Part shown: positions 53,303-62,435 of the stretch, in pieces
How the letters are laid out: every line of letters begins with the position of its first letter
Position numbering within the stretch: the stretch's first letter is position 1
Assembly: GCA_964555645.1 (NCBI GenBank)
Contig: CAZKTA010000014.1
Location: 18,120-82,119, forward strand
Length of the DNA stretch: 64,000 bases
DNA from: DTLC01 sp964555645
Lineage (GTDB): Bacteria; Verrucomicrobiota; Verrucomicrobiia; Limisphaerales; DTLC01
Reading direction: 5' to 3'
The notes under the pieces: model-generated
The model's input: the letters and a program-made list of their open reading frames with translations, nothing else
What the model was told of the DNA's origin: nothing
The model's database searches: none
Made by a program: the position numbers and the translations under genes

Positions 53303-56300
53303 ATGGCAGGAAGCAGTTCAACCCATGTGAAAATAGCCATGCATATGCAAACTCTATGTCGTGTTGTGAAAAAGATTAAAACCCTGAGCTTACGGTACGC
53401 GGTAAGCCGTTTCCTCACTTTGTGTGTATTGACAATGCTTGGGGCAGCCTCAGGACTAGCACAGCAGAACATAGACCTGACATTGTTTACTTTTGACCTG
53501 TATTCAGGGGTGAATTATTCGGGCGTGCATACAAACGGGTTTATTGTGGCAAGTACCAATGGAACAGCACCGGTTTACATGACAGTTTTGGGCGCGCCGG
53601 CGGGTGCAACCATCACTTTGTACCCAAACGTGATTTACCCCGAAGTGCCCACGATAAATTACGTGTCGAACATTCTGATGGTAATTGCTGTGACCAATGT
53701 GGCGGCGGGTGACTACCCACTGACTGTCAGAGCATGGGTTGAAGGGGTTGAGACCAATAATGAGACCATGACACTTCACGTAGGGGACTTGTTGATTTGG
53801 CGGGGTCAGGATCCAAACAACGTTGAGTGGTCTGCAAGTGCTAACTGGGGGCCTGCGCAAGCGCCTACGGCTGGCTCGAATATCAAATTCGAAAATGACG
53901 GTGTAATCACCAATTACGCGAGTCATTCGATTACGTTGGGCCGGTTATCGTATGTCGCTTACGCCAACCTTGTCCGTGAAACCGTGATTGCACCTGGGGC
54001 AACGGTTCTGGTGACAAATGGATTTATTGCAAACAACGAGACTGCAGGACCATCAAAGTGGGGTACGAACAATTTCGTCGGCAGCAGCGGAGCGAGCTTA
54101 ATTATTAGCAACCCGGTGGCGAATTGTTCGTTTAACACGTACAACGGTAGCAATTTAGGCAATCAGTACGACCTTTCTCGTTTGGATAATTTCATTGTTG
54201 ATGCAAATCGTTTTGGCATTGCTGATGTCAGCTTGGTCAGTGAAGGTTCGGTTGGCACTCAGGGGCCAAGGACTTTTTCTTTTGCGAGGACAAATGTCAT
54301 CCGCGCTTGGTACAGCGTGCCAATGAACGAGTTCGGTCATTTCACAAATTCGATACAAATTTGGAACAATGAACAAGCTTACAACAACGGGGCAAACTTC
54401 ACGCTGTTATTCGGGCTATGGAACGCATTCTTTGCCGACAGTTTCGTAATGGGTAGATGCCGTGTGGCAGGTGGGAGTACCATTGCGCGGTTCAACACCG
54501 CACTCATGTACACAACAAACGTTGTCGGCGGTGTGACAAATGTCGTCACGAATTCGTTTGTGGCTTACTTCAGGAATACAAACGGCGGCCGGATGTCGTT
54601 TTTTGGACTGGGTGTAGATTCGGGTACGAACGCCGTTTCTAGCGGCTCAGGTGCGCAGGCCGATTTCACAGGCGGCACGCTCGACATGCTCGTGGACACG
54701 ATATGGCTGGCTCGGAACCGTGTGAACAGTACTACCAATGCACAAGCGCGGTTTCGAGGTTTCCTCACGTTTTCGAACGGTATAGTGGACGCCAATGTAG
54801 TGCGACTTGGTTATAAGCAGCATGTGACTGACGGTCGGTGTGAAGGCCGAATCACGATTAATGGCCCGGGAACGCTTGTTGTGAACGATTTTCTTGAATT
54901 GGGCTATTATGCCGGAGCGTACCGACCGGATATGAGTGCTGCAAATGGTCCCAGTGGATTTGGCGAGCTTGTTGTGCAAAACGGTGGCACAGCGCGGATT
55001 AATCGGGTACTAATCGGTACGGGTTCAGGTGCAAGTACACCAAACGGGATTGTGCTCGCCAGTAAAGGGCATCTAATTTTATCGAACACGATAGGTCCGA
55101 TAGTAGAATCCAGCCCGACGTTGAGTCGGCTTTCCATGAGCGACGCCGAGCTTACCGTTCATATCCGTGGATTGGATCCAGTCATTACCGTATCGAATCT
55201 GGTTGCAAGTGTGCCAGCTAGCAGGATCAACGTCGCACTGGTAACGAATGTCGGGACTTACCCTGTAACCATTCCCATCGTGTCGTATGACACGTGTGCG
55301 GCGGCTAATTTTGTGGTAGGGCGGTTACCGTCTGGTTTGGTGGGCAGCATAGTGAACAACACGATGAACAAGGCGATTGAGCTGACGCTTACGACCAATG
55401 TACCGAAGGTATTGGTGTGGCGAGGGAATGTGAGTAGTGATTGGGACACGACAACGAAGAACTGGGTGACGGTAGATGGAGGTATAGCGACGAATTTTAC
55501 GGATGGTGATTTTGTTGTGTTTGATGACACGGCGGTGCGGAGGACGGTGAATATCGCTGTGGATGTGCAGCCGGGTCAGTCTGTAGATATGCCAGGGATA
55601 TTGGTGAGCAACAGTGCTGGTGGATATACGTTTGGTGGTTGGGGTCGTATAGTGGGAGGCACTAGGCTTGTTAAGGTTGGCACAGGGTCGTTGGTGTTTG
55701 ATGCGACATACGAGGGTTTGGTTGAGGTAGTTGAGGGTAGTATGAGTGGCAGTGGTGAGGTTGGTACTGTGACTGTGGGCAGTGGTGGTCGGCTTGATTT
55801 TGGTGGTCGGATAAGTGGCGGGCTTGTGACTGCTGGGCCTGTGCGGGTGTTGAGCAGCGGCGAGGTAGTTGGGCCAGTGACGATTCAGACTGGAGGTTCA
55901 GTGACGAATTTTGGTGTTATCAGGACGCTTACAGCGCAGGTTACGATGCAGGCGGGCAGCTATTTGGTGAATGCTGCTGGTGGTTTAATAGATGCTCGTG
56001 TGCCGTGGAATGTGCCTGCTGATTCGACTTTGGTGAACAATGGTGTGATACTGTTGAGTGGGCCGATTGGTGGTAATCAGGGGCTGAACATTAATGCTGG
56101 AGGTACGTTGATGGGCACTGGGCTGATAACCCTTGGTCAGGAGGGAATGGGGAGTATCAATGATGCGCGAGTGAACATCAATGCGGGAGGGAGGCTTATA
56201 ATAGGTAATGCGCCTAATCAGATTGCTGGGATGGGCATAGCGACGCGGTTAGACTTTTTCTATGGTTCACAGACGATATTTGATGTGGATCCTGCTGGTG

Positions 56301-56815
56301 GCAACGATGTGATTAGTAACAAGACGACGTATTACGGGTACGAGTTGCCTGGCAAGGTGAACTTTGGTGCCAATAACAGTCAGGGTGGCACGTTGTATAT
56401 CAACCGGGTTGGCAGTGCACAGTTTACGCCCGGGCAGGTATTGTACCTGTTTGACCGTACGGACAATACACCTGACAACAGCATACCTGCGCCGCCTGGG
56501 GTGACGCCTGCGCCTGGGCCTGGGTTGGCATGGGACATATCTGACATGATAACGAACCTGACGCTGCGTGTTGGTGTGCCGCCTGTGCTGACTCGGACGC
56601 TTGATGGGGGGACGAACCTGGTGTTTAGCTGGCCGTGGAGTTACCGTGGTTGGCGGCTTGAGCGGCAGACGAACAGTTTGAGTGTTGGGCTTAGCACGAA
56701 CTGGGTGACGGTGCCTGGGTCGTTTGTGACCAACTATGTGGTTGTACCGGTTGGGCATGGTTACACCAATTTCCCGCCCAACTCGGCAATCTTCTATCGG
56801 TTGGCGTACCCGTAA
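53303..56815 (+). CDS. Giant secreted PATR-type beta-helix protein, copy A
   Basis: A 1,170-residue protein with a signal peptide within residues 30-54 (FLTLCVLTMLGAASGLA^Q); starts at 53303, 53339 or 53345 are all possible. The N-terminal two-thirds is Gly/Asn/Thr-rich beta structure: an autotransporter-associated start (LLIWRGQDPNNVEWSASANWG) and many parallel-beta-helix-like turns (GTLVVNDFLELGYY, GELVVQNGGTARINRVLIG). Residues 662-1170 are identical to the end of copy B. That shared part begins with a new PATR unit (WRGNVSSDWDTTTKNW, GSLVFDATYEGLVEVVEGSMSGSGEVG) and ends with a terminal domain LVFSWPWSYRGWRLERQ...FYRLAYP. No autotransporter barrel is present. Probably surface-displayed; function unknown. 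Confidence 0.88.
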   Translation: MAGSSSTHVKIAMHMQTLCRVVKKIKTLSLRYAVSRFLTLCVLTMLGAASGLAQQNIDLTLFTFDLYSGVNYSGVHTNGFIVASTNGTAPVYMTVLGAPAGATITLYPNVIYPEVPTINYVSNILMVIAVTNVAAGDYPLTVRAWVEGVETNNETMTLHVGDLLIWRGQDPNNVEWSASANWGPAQAPTAGSNIKFENDGVITNYASHSITLGRLSYVAYANLVRETVIAPGATVLVTNGFIANNETAGPSKWGTNNFVGSSGASLIISNPVANCSFNTYNGSNLGNQYDLSRLDNFIVDANRFGIADVSLVSEGSVGTQGPRTFSFARTNVIRAWYSVPMNEFGHFTNSIQIWNNEQAYNNGANFTLLFGLWNAFFADSFVMGRCRVAGGSTIARFNTALMYTTNVVGGVTNVVTNSFVAYFRNTNGGRMSFFGLGVDSGTNAVSSGSGAQADFTGGTLDMLVDTIWLARNRVNSTTNAQARFRGFLTFSNGIVDANVVRLGYKQHVTDGRCEGRITINGPGTLVVNDFLELGYYAGAYRPDMSAANGPSGFGELVVQNGGTARINRVLIGTGSGASTPNGIVLASKGHLILSNTIGPIVESSPTLSRLSMSDAELTVHIRGLDPVITVSNLVASVPASRINVALVTNVGTYPVTIPIVSYDTCAAANFVVGRLPSGLVGSIVNNTMNKAIELTLTTNVPKVLVWRGNVSSDWDTTTKNWVTVDGGIATNFTDGDFVVFDDTAVRRTVNIAVDVQPGQSVDMPGILVSNSAGGYTFGGWGRIVGGTRLVKVGTGSLVFDATYEGLVEVVEGSMSGSGEVGTVTVGSGGRLDFGGRISGGLVTAGPVRVLSSGEVVGPVTIQTGGSVTNFGVIRTLTAQVTMQAGSYLVNAAGGLIDARVPWNVPADSTLVNNGVILLSGPIGGNQGLNINAGGTLMGTGLITLGQEGMGSINDARVNINAGGRLIIGNAPNQIAGMGIATRLDFFYGSQTIFDVDPAGGNDVISNKTTYYGYELPGKVNFGANNSQGGTLYINRVGSAQFTPGQVLYLFDRTDNTPDNSIPAPPGVTPAPGPGLAWDISDMITNLTLRVGVPPVLTRTLDGGTNLVFSWPWSYRGWRLERQTNSLSVGLSTNWVTVPGSFVTNYVVVPVGHGYTNFPPNSAIFYRLAYP

Positions 56816-56817
56816 CC
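55286..56817 (+). repeat. 1,532-bp direct repeat, copy 1
   Basis: Identical by eye to 59307-60838 (constant offset 4,021, no indel, no substitution seen). It begins inside a codon run shared by both genes and ends 2 bp beyond the TAA stop codon. The repeat is G/T-rich and C-poor on the plus strand compared with the 5' half of the gene. Abrupt change to roughly 70% identity upstream indicates gene conversion or cassette exchange. Confidence 0.95.
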
Positions 56818-57194
56818 GGCAAGACTGAACGAGAAGAAGACCCGGCTGTAAATATTTGGATGATGCTATTTTCTGAAGCGCGTACAAGAAAAACGCCTAA
56901 AGGAAAAGAGGTAGTGGTGTGAGTTGGTAACTTAGTGGGTAATGGTTTTAACGCCGGGACTCGGGGCCAATGTGGTTGACACAAAGCACGAAATCGAAGA
57001 CCGAGTCTAAATACCGAAGCTGAGTCAGAACTTTAGGTCGCTTTTAATGGAGCGGTCGGTTTCACATTTGGCGTGTGGAAGAGGTCAAGGTGATGCGGAA
57101 TAAATTTTGCCTTTTAAGAGCTTTCCGTGTGTGCTGCAACAACGTGATTCCGGCCAAGAACTCGAGGAACAAGCCTGACACAAAACAGTAAGCT
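56818..57194. other. Intergenic region between the giant protein genes
   Basis: About 380 bp with no gene. I see no clear terminator after copy A; a weak promoter for copy B may be here. No repeat extends into it from the 1,532-bp tract. Confidence 0.45.
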
Positions 57195-60100
57195 ATGAAA
57201 TCTGGTCACGATGTTTCAGTGCGGTTTGGCGACACCCGGAACGAAGCGCCAATTTTGAGTCCCAATGTTTTGAGCGACCGGCCCGCCGCAGGGACGAAGT
57301 TTGGGGCGGCCGATTGGAGGGTAAGGGGATTTGCCCTTTTGCTTTACCTTTTGATAGTTTCGTTTGCCGGGGCGCAATCGGTCCAGTTCAGAGCCTCTCG
57401 GGTGCGAGCAACAGTCCCGCTTAATTCCACCAACACGACCTTGATTACAAACCTTGTGGTGGTGTCGGGGTTGAGCACGCCGGTTAATTTCGATGTAACA
57501 GGCCTGCCTGTTGGTGTGGGTTACACGCTAACGGATGCGAGCGGGAATCCTGTATGGTCAACGATGACTACAACCAACCTTTGGCTGTGGTTATACACCA
57601 CAAATGTTCCTCAGGGCGTTCACACTTTCAGCCTCAACGGTTCAGGTGGTGCGACAAACAGCATCCGCCTTATCCTGCAAGCAGGTTATGTGTGGAATGG
57701 CAGTACTAATGCAACTGTGGATGGTGCAGGCTTGTGGTCTGACACGACCAAATGGTTGGGGGGCGGAGTCCCCAGTATTGGAGATGAGGTTGTTTTCACG
57801 GATCTTGGTGGGCAGTGGACAAACATGTTGGTGAGTGGAGGTGTTACGAATTACGTCGTAAATTGCATCGTCGACAGTGATGTGACCATTGGCTCTCTAA
57901 GATTTGCGCAGACCAATATGGGTTTCCAATCACATCATTTGCGGATTAATCCTGGGCGCACACTGCGGATAATTGGCACCAACGGATTCAGCCTCTTACG
58001 CGATTATGTTGAAGATATAGGTGGGGGAACATTGGGTTTTGGCACAATGTTCGTCACCATTTCTGGTGAGCAAGGAAGATTGGAGGTAAGCAACGCAAAT
58101 GCAAATTTCTCGATCCTGATTCCAAATCAACAGCAGCCCACACTCGATATGTCCGGATTGGGAACGGTTGCGCTTGATGTTAATCGAGTCGCCCTCGGCG
58201 ATTATCGGGCTTTCCCGAACTACTTCCATTATCAGAACGAGCATGGGTACGGCTCGTATCCGAGGCGGTGGCCTTGCCACGTTTTTTGGGCCCGCACAAA
58301 CATAATTAAGGCGCGCTATGTTGACCCGCACGATTATACGAACACATTCATGCGGCAGTACGGTTTTATATGGCAAAACACTGAGAGGTTTGGATCGGGT
58401 GCTTCAGTAAATAACTTTTTCTACTTTGGCATCTCGAATTATATCGAGGCAGACGGAGTTTGTTTTGTTGGACGGTCCCAGGCAACTGGTAACAACGGAA
58501 GATGCGGATTCAACCCGGCATTTGCCGAGTTTAATCCGGTCGCCATTTTCCGCGGCATTGGTGGGGGCAGGATGCGGATGTTCTGCCTTGGTGATGGGGG
58601 CGGTACAAATCTCGTGAGCGGCAATACCAGGCCTGTTGTGGACTTTGCGTCAGCAAACGGTTATGTAGATATTCTGGCCGATCAACTTATCCTGAGTCGA
58701 GATGCAGCATTAATTACCTCTAATGCGAACCCCAACGTAGAGTCAACGTTGACGATTGGGAAAGGTGTCGTTGACGTGAACATTGCAATTCTCGGGTACC
58801 AAGAGCATCAAAGCAAAACAAACTGGCGGGCAATAAGTGGCGGAACGTCCCAGAACTACCGAGGTTATTGCCGTGGGACACTTAACCTGCTGACCAATGC
58901 TCTCTTTAAGGTCAATAACGCTTTGATTCTAGGTTATACCTCGGACACAAACATGTTCGCTTCGACCCCGGACGGCGAGCCTTACAATGGTTGGGGCCGG
59001 ATCGTGATCAACGGCGGTACGCTAATGGCCAACGAAATCTTGGTTGATCCCGGCTTGGGGGTTTCAATTCAAAATTGGGTCACGCTTCAAAACGGTGGTC
59101 ATCTTTATATTACAAACAAAGTTGGCAGGGCAACTAAAAAGCTGGAAGCGTTTACCACTACGGCCTCTTCACTTACGCTTCACATTAAAGGTGCTGATCC
59201 GATCATTTACACAACAAATTTGAATGCCGGGACGCCGCCCAGCACAATCAATGTAGCGTCGGTCGAGAATGTAAGTGCCTACCCTGTGACTATTCCGATC
59301 ATAGCTTATGACACGTGTGCGGCGGCTAATTTTGTGGTAGGGCGGTTACCGTCTGGTTTGGTGGGCAGCATAGTGAACAACACGATGAACAAGGCGATTG
59401 AGCTGACGCTTACGACCAATGTACCGAAGGTATTGGTGTGGCGAGGGAATGTGAGTAGTGATTGGGACACGACAACGAAGAACTGGGTGACGGTAGATGG
59501 AGGTATAGCGACGAATTTTACGGATGGTGATTTTGTTGTGTTTGATGACACGGCGGTGCGGAGGACGGTGAATATCGCTGTGGATGTGCAGCCGGGTCAG
59601 TCTGTAGATATGCCAGGGATATTGGTGAGCAACAGTGCTGGTGGATATACGTTTGGTGGTTGGGGTCGTATAGTGGGAGGCACTAGGCTTGTTAAGGTTG
59701 GCACAGGGTCGTTGGTGTTTGATGCGACATACGAGGGTTTGGTTGAGGTAGTTGAGGGTAGTATGAGTGGCAGTGGTGAGGTTGGTACTGTGACTGTGGG
59801 CAGTGGTGGTCGGCTTGATTTTGGTGGTCGGATAAGTGGCGGGCTTGTGACTGCTGGGCCTGTGCGGGTGTTGAGCAGCGGCGAGGTAGTTGGGCCAGTG
59901 ACGATTCAGACTGGAGGTTCAGTGACGAATTTTGGTGTTATCAGGACGCTTACAGCGCAGGTTACGATGCAGGCGGGCAGCTATTTGGTGAATGCTGCTG
60001 GTGGTTTAATAGATGCTCGTGTGCCGTGGAATGTGCCTGCTGATTCGACTTTGGTGAACAATGGTGTGATACTGTTGAGTGGGCCGATTGGTGGTAATCA

Positions 60101-60836
60101 GGGGCTGAACATTAATGCTGGAGGTACGTTGATGGGCACTGGGCTGATAACCCTTGGTCAGGAGGGAATGGGGAGTATCAATGATGCGCGAGTGAACATC
60201 AATGCGGGAGGGAGGCTTATAATAGGTAATGCGCCTAATCAGATTGCTGGGATGGGCATAGCGACGCGGTTAGACTTTTTCTATGGTTCACAGACGATAT
60301 TTGATGTGGATCCTGCTGGTGGCAACGATGTGATTAGTAACAAGACGACGTATTACGGGTACGAGTTGCCTGGCAAGGTGAACTTTGGTGCCAATAACAG
60401 TCAGGGTGGCACGTTGTATATCAACCGGGTTGGCAGTGCACAGTTTACGCCCGGGCAGGTATTGTACCTGTTTGACCGTACGGACAATACACCTGACAAC
60501 AGCATACCTGCGCCGCCTGGGGTGACGCCTGCGCCTGGGCCTGGGTTGGCATGGGACATATCTGACATGATAACGAACCTGACGCTGCGTGTTGGTGTGC
60601 CGCCTGTGCTGACTCGGACGCTTGATGGGGGGACGAACCTGGTGTTTAGCTGGCCGTGGAGTTACCGTGGTTGGCGGCTTGAGCGGCAGACGAACAGTTT
60701 GAGTGTTGGGCTTAGCACGAACTGGGTGACGGTGCCTGGGTCGTTTGTGACCAACTATGTGGTTGTACCGGTTGGGCATGGTTACACCAATTTCCCGCCC
60801 AACTCGGCAATCTTCTATCGGTTGGCGTACCCGTAA
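57195..60836 (+). CDS. Giant secreted PATR-type beta-helix protein, copy B
   Basis: A 1,213-residue paralogue of the upstream gene. The first 43 residues are polar, then a signal-like segment follows (RGFALLLYLLIVSFAGA^Q), so the leader is unusually long unless translation begins later. Residues 60-700 are beta-rich and only distantly similar to copy A: YVWNGSTNATVDGAGLWSDTTKWLGGG opens the first PATR unit; LRINPGRTLRIIGTNGFSLL and GTLNLLTNALFKVNNALILGY are later turns. The shared region 705-1213 is identical to copy A. With the lyase gene downstream and the pseudopilin upstream it forms a secreted-protein cluster. It may bind glycan or form a surface layer; no catalytic motif was seen. Confidence 0.88.
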   Translation: MKSGHDVSVRFGDTRNEAPILSPNVLSDRPAAGTKFGAADWRVRGFALLLYLLIVSFAGAQSVQFRASRVRATVPLNSTNTTLITNLVVVSGLSTPVNFDVTGLPVGVGYTLTDASGNPVWSTMTTTNLWLWLYTTNVPQGVHTFSLNGSGGATNSIRLILQAGYVWNGSTNATVDGAGLWSDTTKWLGGGVPSIGDEVVFTDLGGQWTNMLVSGGVTNYVVNCIVDSDVTIGSLRFAQTNMGFQSHHLRINPGRTLRIIGTNGFSLLRDYVEDIGGGTLGFGTMFVTISGEQGRLEVSNANANFSILIPNQQQPTLDMSGLGTVALDVNRVALGDYRAFPNYFHYQNEHGYGSYPRRWPCHVFWARTNIIKARYVDPHDYTNTFMRQYGFIWQNTERFGSGASVNNFFYFGISNYIEADGVCFVGRSQATGNNGRCGFNPAFAEFNPVAIFRGIGGGRMRMFCLGDGGGTNLVSGNTRPVVDFASANGYVDILADQLILSRDAALITSNANPNVESTLTIGKGVVDVNIAILGYQEHQSKTNWRAISGGTSQNYRGYCRGTLNLLTNALFKVNNALILGYTSDTNMFASTPDGEPYNGWGRIVINGGTLMANEILVDPGLGVSIQNWVTLQNGGHLYITNKVGRATKKLEAFTTTASSLTLHIKGADPIIYTTNLNAGTPPSTINVASVENVSAYPVTIPIIAYDTCAAANFVVGRLPSGLVGSIVNNTMNKAIELTLTTNVPKVLVWRGNVSSDWDTTTKNWVTVDGGIATNFTDGDFVVFDDTAVRRTVNIAVDVQPGQSVDMPGILVSNSAGGYTFGGWGRIVGGTRLVKVGTGSLVFDATYEGLVEVVEGSMSGSGEVGTVTVGSGGRLDFGGRISGGLVTAGPVRVLSSGEVVGPVTIQTGGSVTNFGVIRTLTAQVTMQAGSYLVNAAGGLIDARVPWNVPADSTLVNNGVILLSGPIGGNQGLNINAGGTLMGTGLITLGQEGMGSINDARVNINAGGRLIIGNAPNQIAGMGIATRLDFFYGSQTIFDVDPAGGNDVISNKTTYYGYELPGKVNFGANNSQGGTLYINRVGSAQFTPGQVLYLFDRTDNTPDNSIPAPPGVTPAPGPGLAWDISDMITNLTLRVGVPPVLTRTLDGGTNLVFSWPWSYRGWRLERQTNSLSVGLSTNWVTVPGSFVTNYVVVPVGHGYTNFPPNSAIFYRLAYP

Positions 60837-60838
60837 CC
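59307..60838 (+). repeat. 1,532-bp direct repeat, copy 2
   Basis: Second copy of the tract at 55286-56817, in the same orientation. The identity stops 2 bp after the TAA stop (next base differs), so the exchanged unit is the 3' coding end plus stop. Confidence 0.95.
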
Positions 60839-60878
60839 CACCAGCAACGAGCATGGCAAGTTGAGCCGATGAAGATCG

Positions 60879-60907
60879 GGCCCCGACTGTGTAACGCAGT
60901 TGGGGCC
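60879..60907 (+). terminator. Hairpin after copy B
   Basis: GGCCCCGACTG (60879-60889) pairs with CAGTTGGGGCC (60897-60907) over 11 bp with one G-T pair and a 7-base loop. A TTGTGTATG tail follows, so it is a weak intrinsic terminator or an RNA processing hairpin. Confidence 0.55.
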
Positions 60908-60959
60908 TTGTGTATGAGATTTCGGATTTTAAACGGGTGAGTGTTACTTGGTTGAAAAG

Positions 60960-62435
60960 ATGAAACTGATGCGTGAATTGATCGTAAAGAAAGCCACGGT
61001 GCAGATTGCATGGCTTTGTTTAGCAGCCGCTTTGGCAACTTATGCCGTTGGTGTGGAGCGGGCCAGGGTGCCTGCGTTCCCCGGGGCAGAAGGTGCGGGT
61101 GCGTTTACACCGGGCGGACGGGGCGGCAAGGTTTTTGTAGTGACGAACCTGTCTGACGGCGGTCCGGGCAGCTTGCGTGAGGCAGTTGAGGCATCCGGCC
61201 CGCGCATTGTTGTGTTTGGAGTGTCGGGTGCGCTCACATTGACAAACCGGCTCCAGATAAACAATCCGTACATTACAATTGCAGGTCAAACTGCTCCTGG
61301 CGACGGCGTTTGTATTCGTGGTGAGACAACCGAGATTAACACACACGACGTTGTTATTCGGTATGTTCGGTTTCGGCGTGGTAACCTGACCCGGCGCGAT
61401 GATGCGCTAGGTGGTTATCCACTCCGGAACATCATAATAGACCATTGTTCGTTCAGTTGGGGTTTGGATGAGAATGTCTCGTTGTACCGCTGGATTGAAC
61501 GTACACCAGATGGTCAAATGAAGAAACGACCTGTGGAAAACATCACAATCCAATGGTGTATCGTGAGTGAAGCGCTTGACCTCAACAATCACGCGTTTGG
61601 TGGGACATGGGGTGGTCGCAACGCGTCGTTCCATCATAACCTATTTGCCTGTAATACAGGACGCAATCCAAGCATCGGGTACGGTGACCACGTGGATTTC
61701 CGTAACAACGTGATCTTTAACTGGCGCCATCGCACAATGGACGGCGGTGATGCAAGTTCGTGGATCAACGTTGTTGCCAATTATTACAAGCCTGGCCCAG
61801 CGTGTAACCCGGGTGACATACGGTACCGAATTTGCAGGCCGCAGCACTTGAACATGTTCAGCGAAGCGCCTACCCCTGGCAAATGGTACGTGGCTGACAA
61901 TTTCGTTGAGGGTTATCCTGAGGTAACTGCAGATAACTGGAAAGGCGGCGTGCAATTTGACGAGCCTGACATCGCTGCTGCAGGCGGTGTCGCGCAACTC
62001 ATTTCCCGTGTTCGTGGGACTGAGCCGTTTCCGGCGCCCCCTATTAGACAGCATACAGCGCGCGAGGCATTCGAGGTTGTACTAGCAAAGGCTGGTGCCT
62101 CGCTACCCAAACGCGACGCCGTTGATTTGCGCATAATCGAGTCGGTCCGTACCGGCAGAACAACCGCGGGCAATAATGGCATCGTGAAAACGCCCGATGA
62201 AGCCGGCGGTTGGCCAGTTTACAAATCAAAGCGCCGCCTCAAAGACACCGACAACGATGGCATGCCGGATGCGTGGGAAAGGAAATTTGGCCTGAACCCG
62301 AAAGACCCAGCAGACGCTTCTATGGACAAGGATGGCGACGGTTACACAAACATCGAGGAATGGCTGAATGGTACCGACCCGACAAAGTTTATTGACTACA
62401 CCAAGCCCGAAAACAACGTAAACACGTTGCATTGA
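60960..62435 (+). CDS. Secreted pectate-lyase family (PL1-like) protein with C-terminal calcium-repeat tail
   Basis: About 491 residues from the ATG at 60960 (a TTG at 60948 and ATG at 60969 are alternatives). A signal peptide (TVQIAWLCLAAALATYAVG) precedes the right-handed beta-helix of the Pel superfamily: VPAFPGAEGAGAFTPGGRGGKVFVVTNLSDGGPGSLREAVEA, ITIAGQTAPGDGVCI, IIIDHCSFSWGLDENVS and a FRNNVIFNWRHRTMDGGDAS segment with likely calcium-binding and catalytic Arg region. The C-terminus has DTDNDGMPDAWERKFGLNPKDP and DKDGDGYTNIEEWLNGTDP, thrombospondin-3/dockerin-like calcium loops common in this phylum. It should cleave a uronate-containing polysaccharide outside the cell. The next gene overlaps its stop. 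Confidence 0.92.
   Translation: MKLMRELIVKKATVQIAWLCLAAALATYAVGVERARVPAFPGAEGAGAFTPGGRGGKVFVVTNLSDGGPGSLREAVEASGPRIVVFGVSGALTLTNRLQINNPYITIAGQTAPGDGVCIRGETTEINTHDVVIRYVRFRRGNLTRRDDALGGYPLRNIIIDHCSFSWGLDENVSLYRWIERTPDGQMKKRPVENITIQWCIVSEALDLNNHAFGGTWGGRNASFHHNLFACNTGRNPSIGYGDHVDFRNNVIFNWRHRTMDGGDASSWINVVANYYKPGPACNPGDIRYRICRPQHLNMFSEAPTPGKWYVADNFVEGYPEVTADNWKGGVQFDEPDIAAAGGVAQLISRVRGTEPFPAPPIRQHTAREAFEVVLAKAGASLPKRDAVDLRIIESVRTGRTTAGNNGIVKTPDEAGGWPVYKSKRRLKDTDNDGMPDAWERKFGLNPKDPADASMDKDGDGYTNIEEWLNGTDPTKFIDYTKPENNVNTLH

Noticed and set aside
56267..56887. A 206-codon minus-strand frame, repeated at 60288-60854
   Set aside because: It is antisense to the shared cassette, Arg/Pro/His-rich and duplicated only because the cassette is duplicated.
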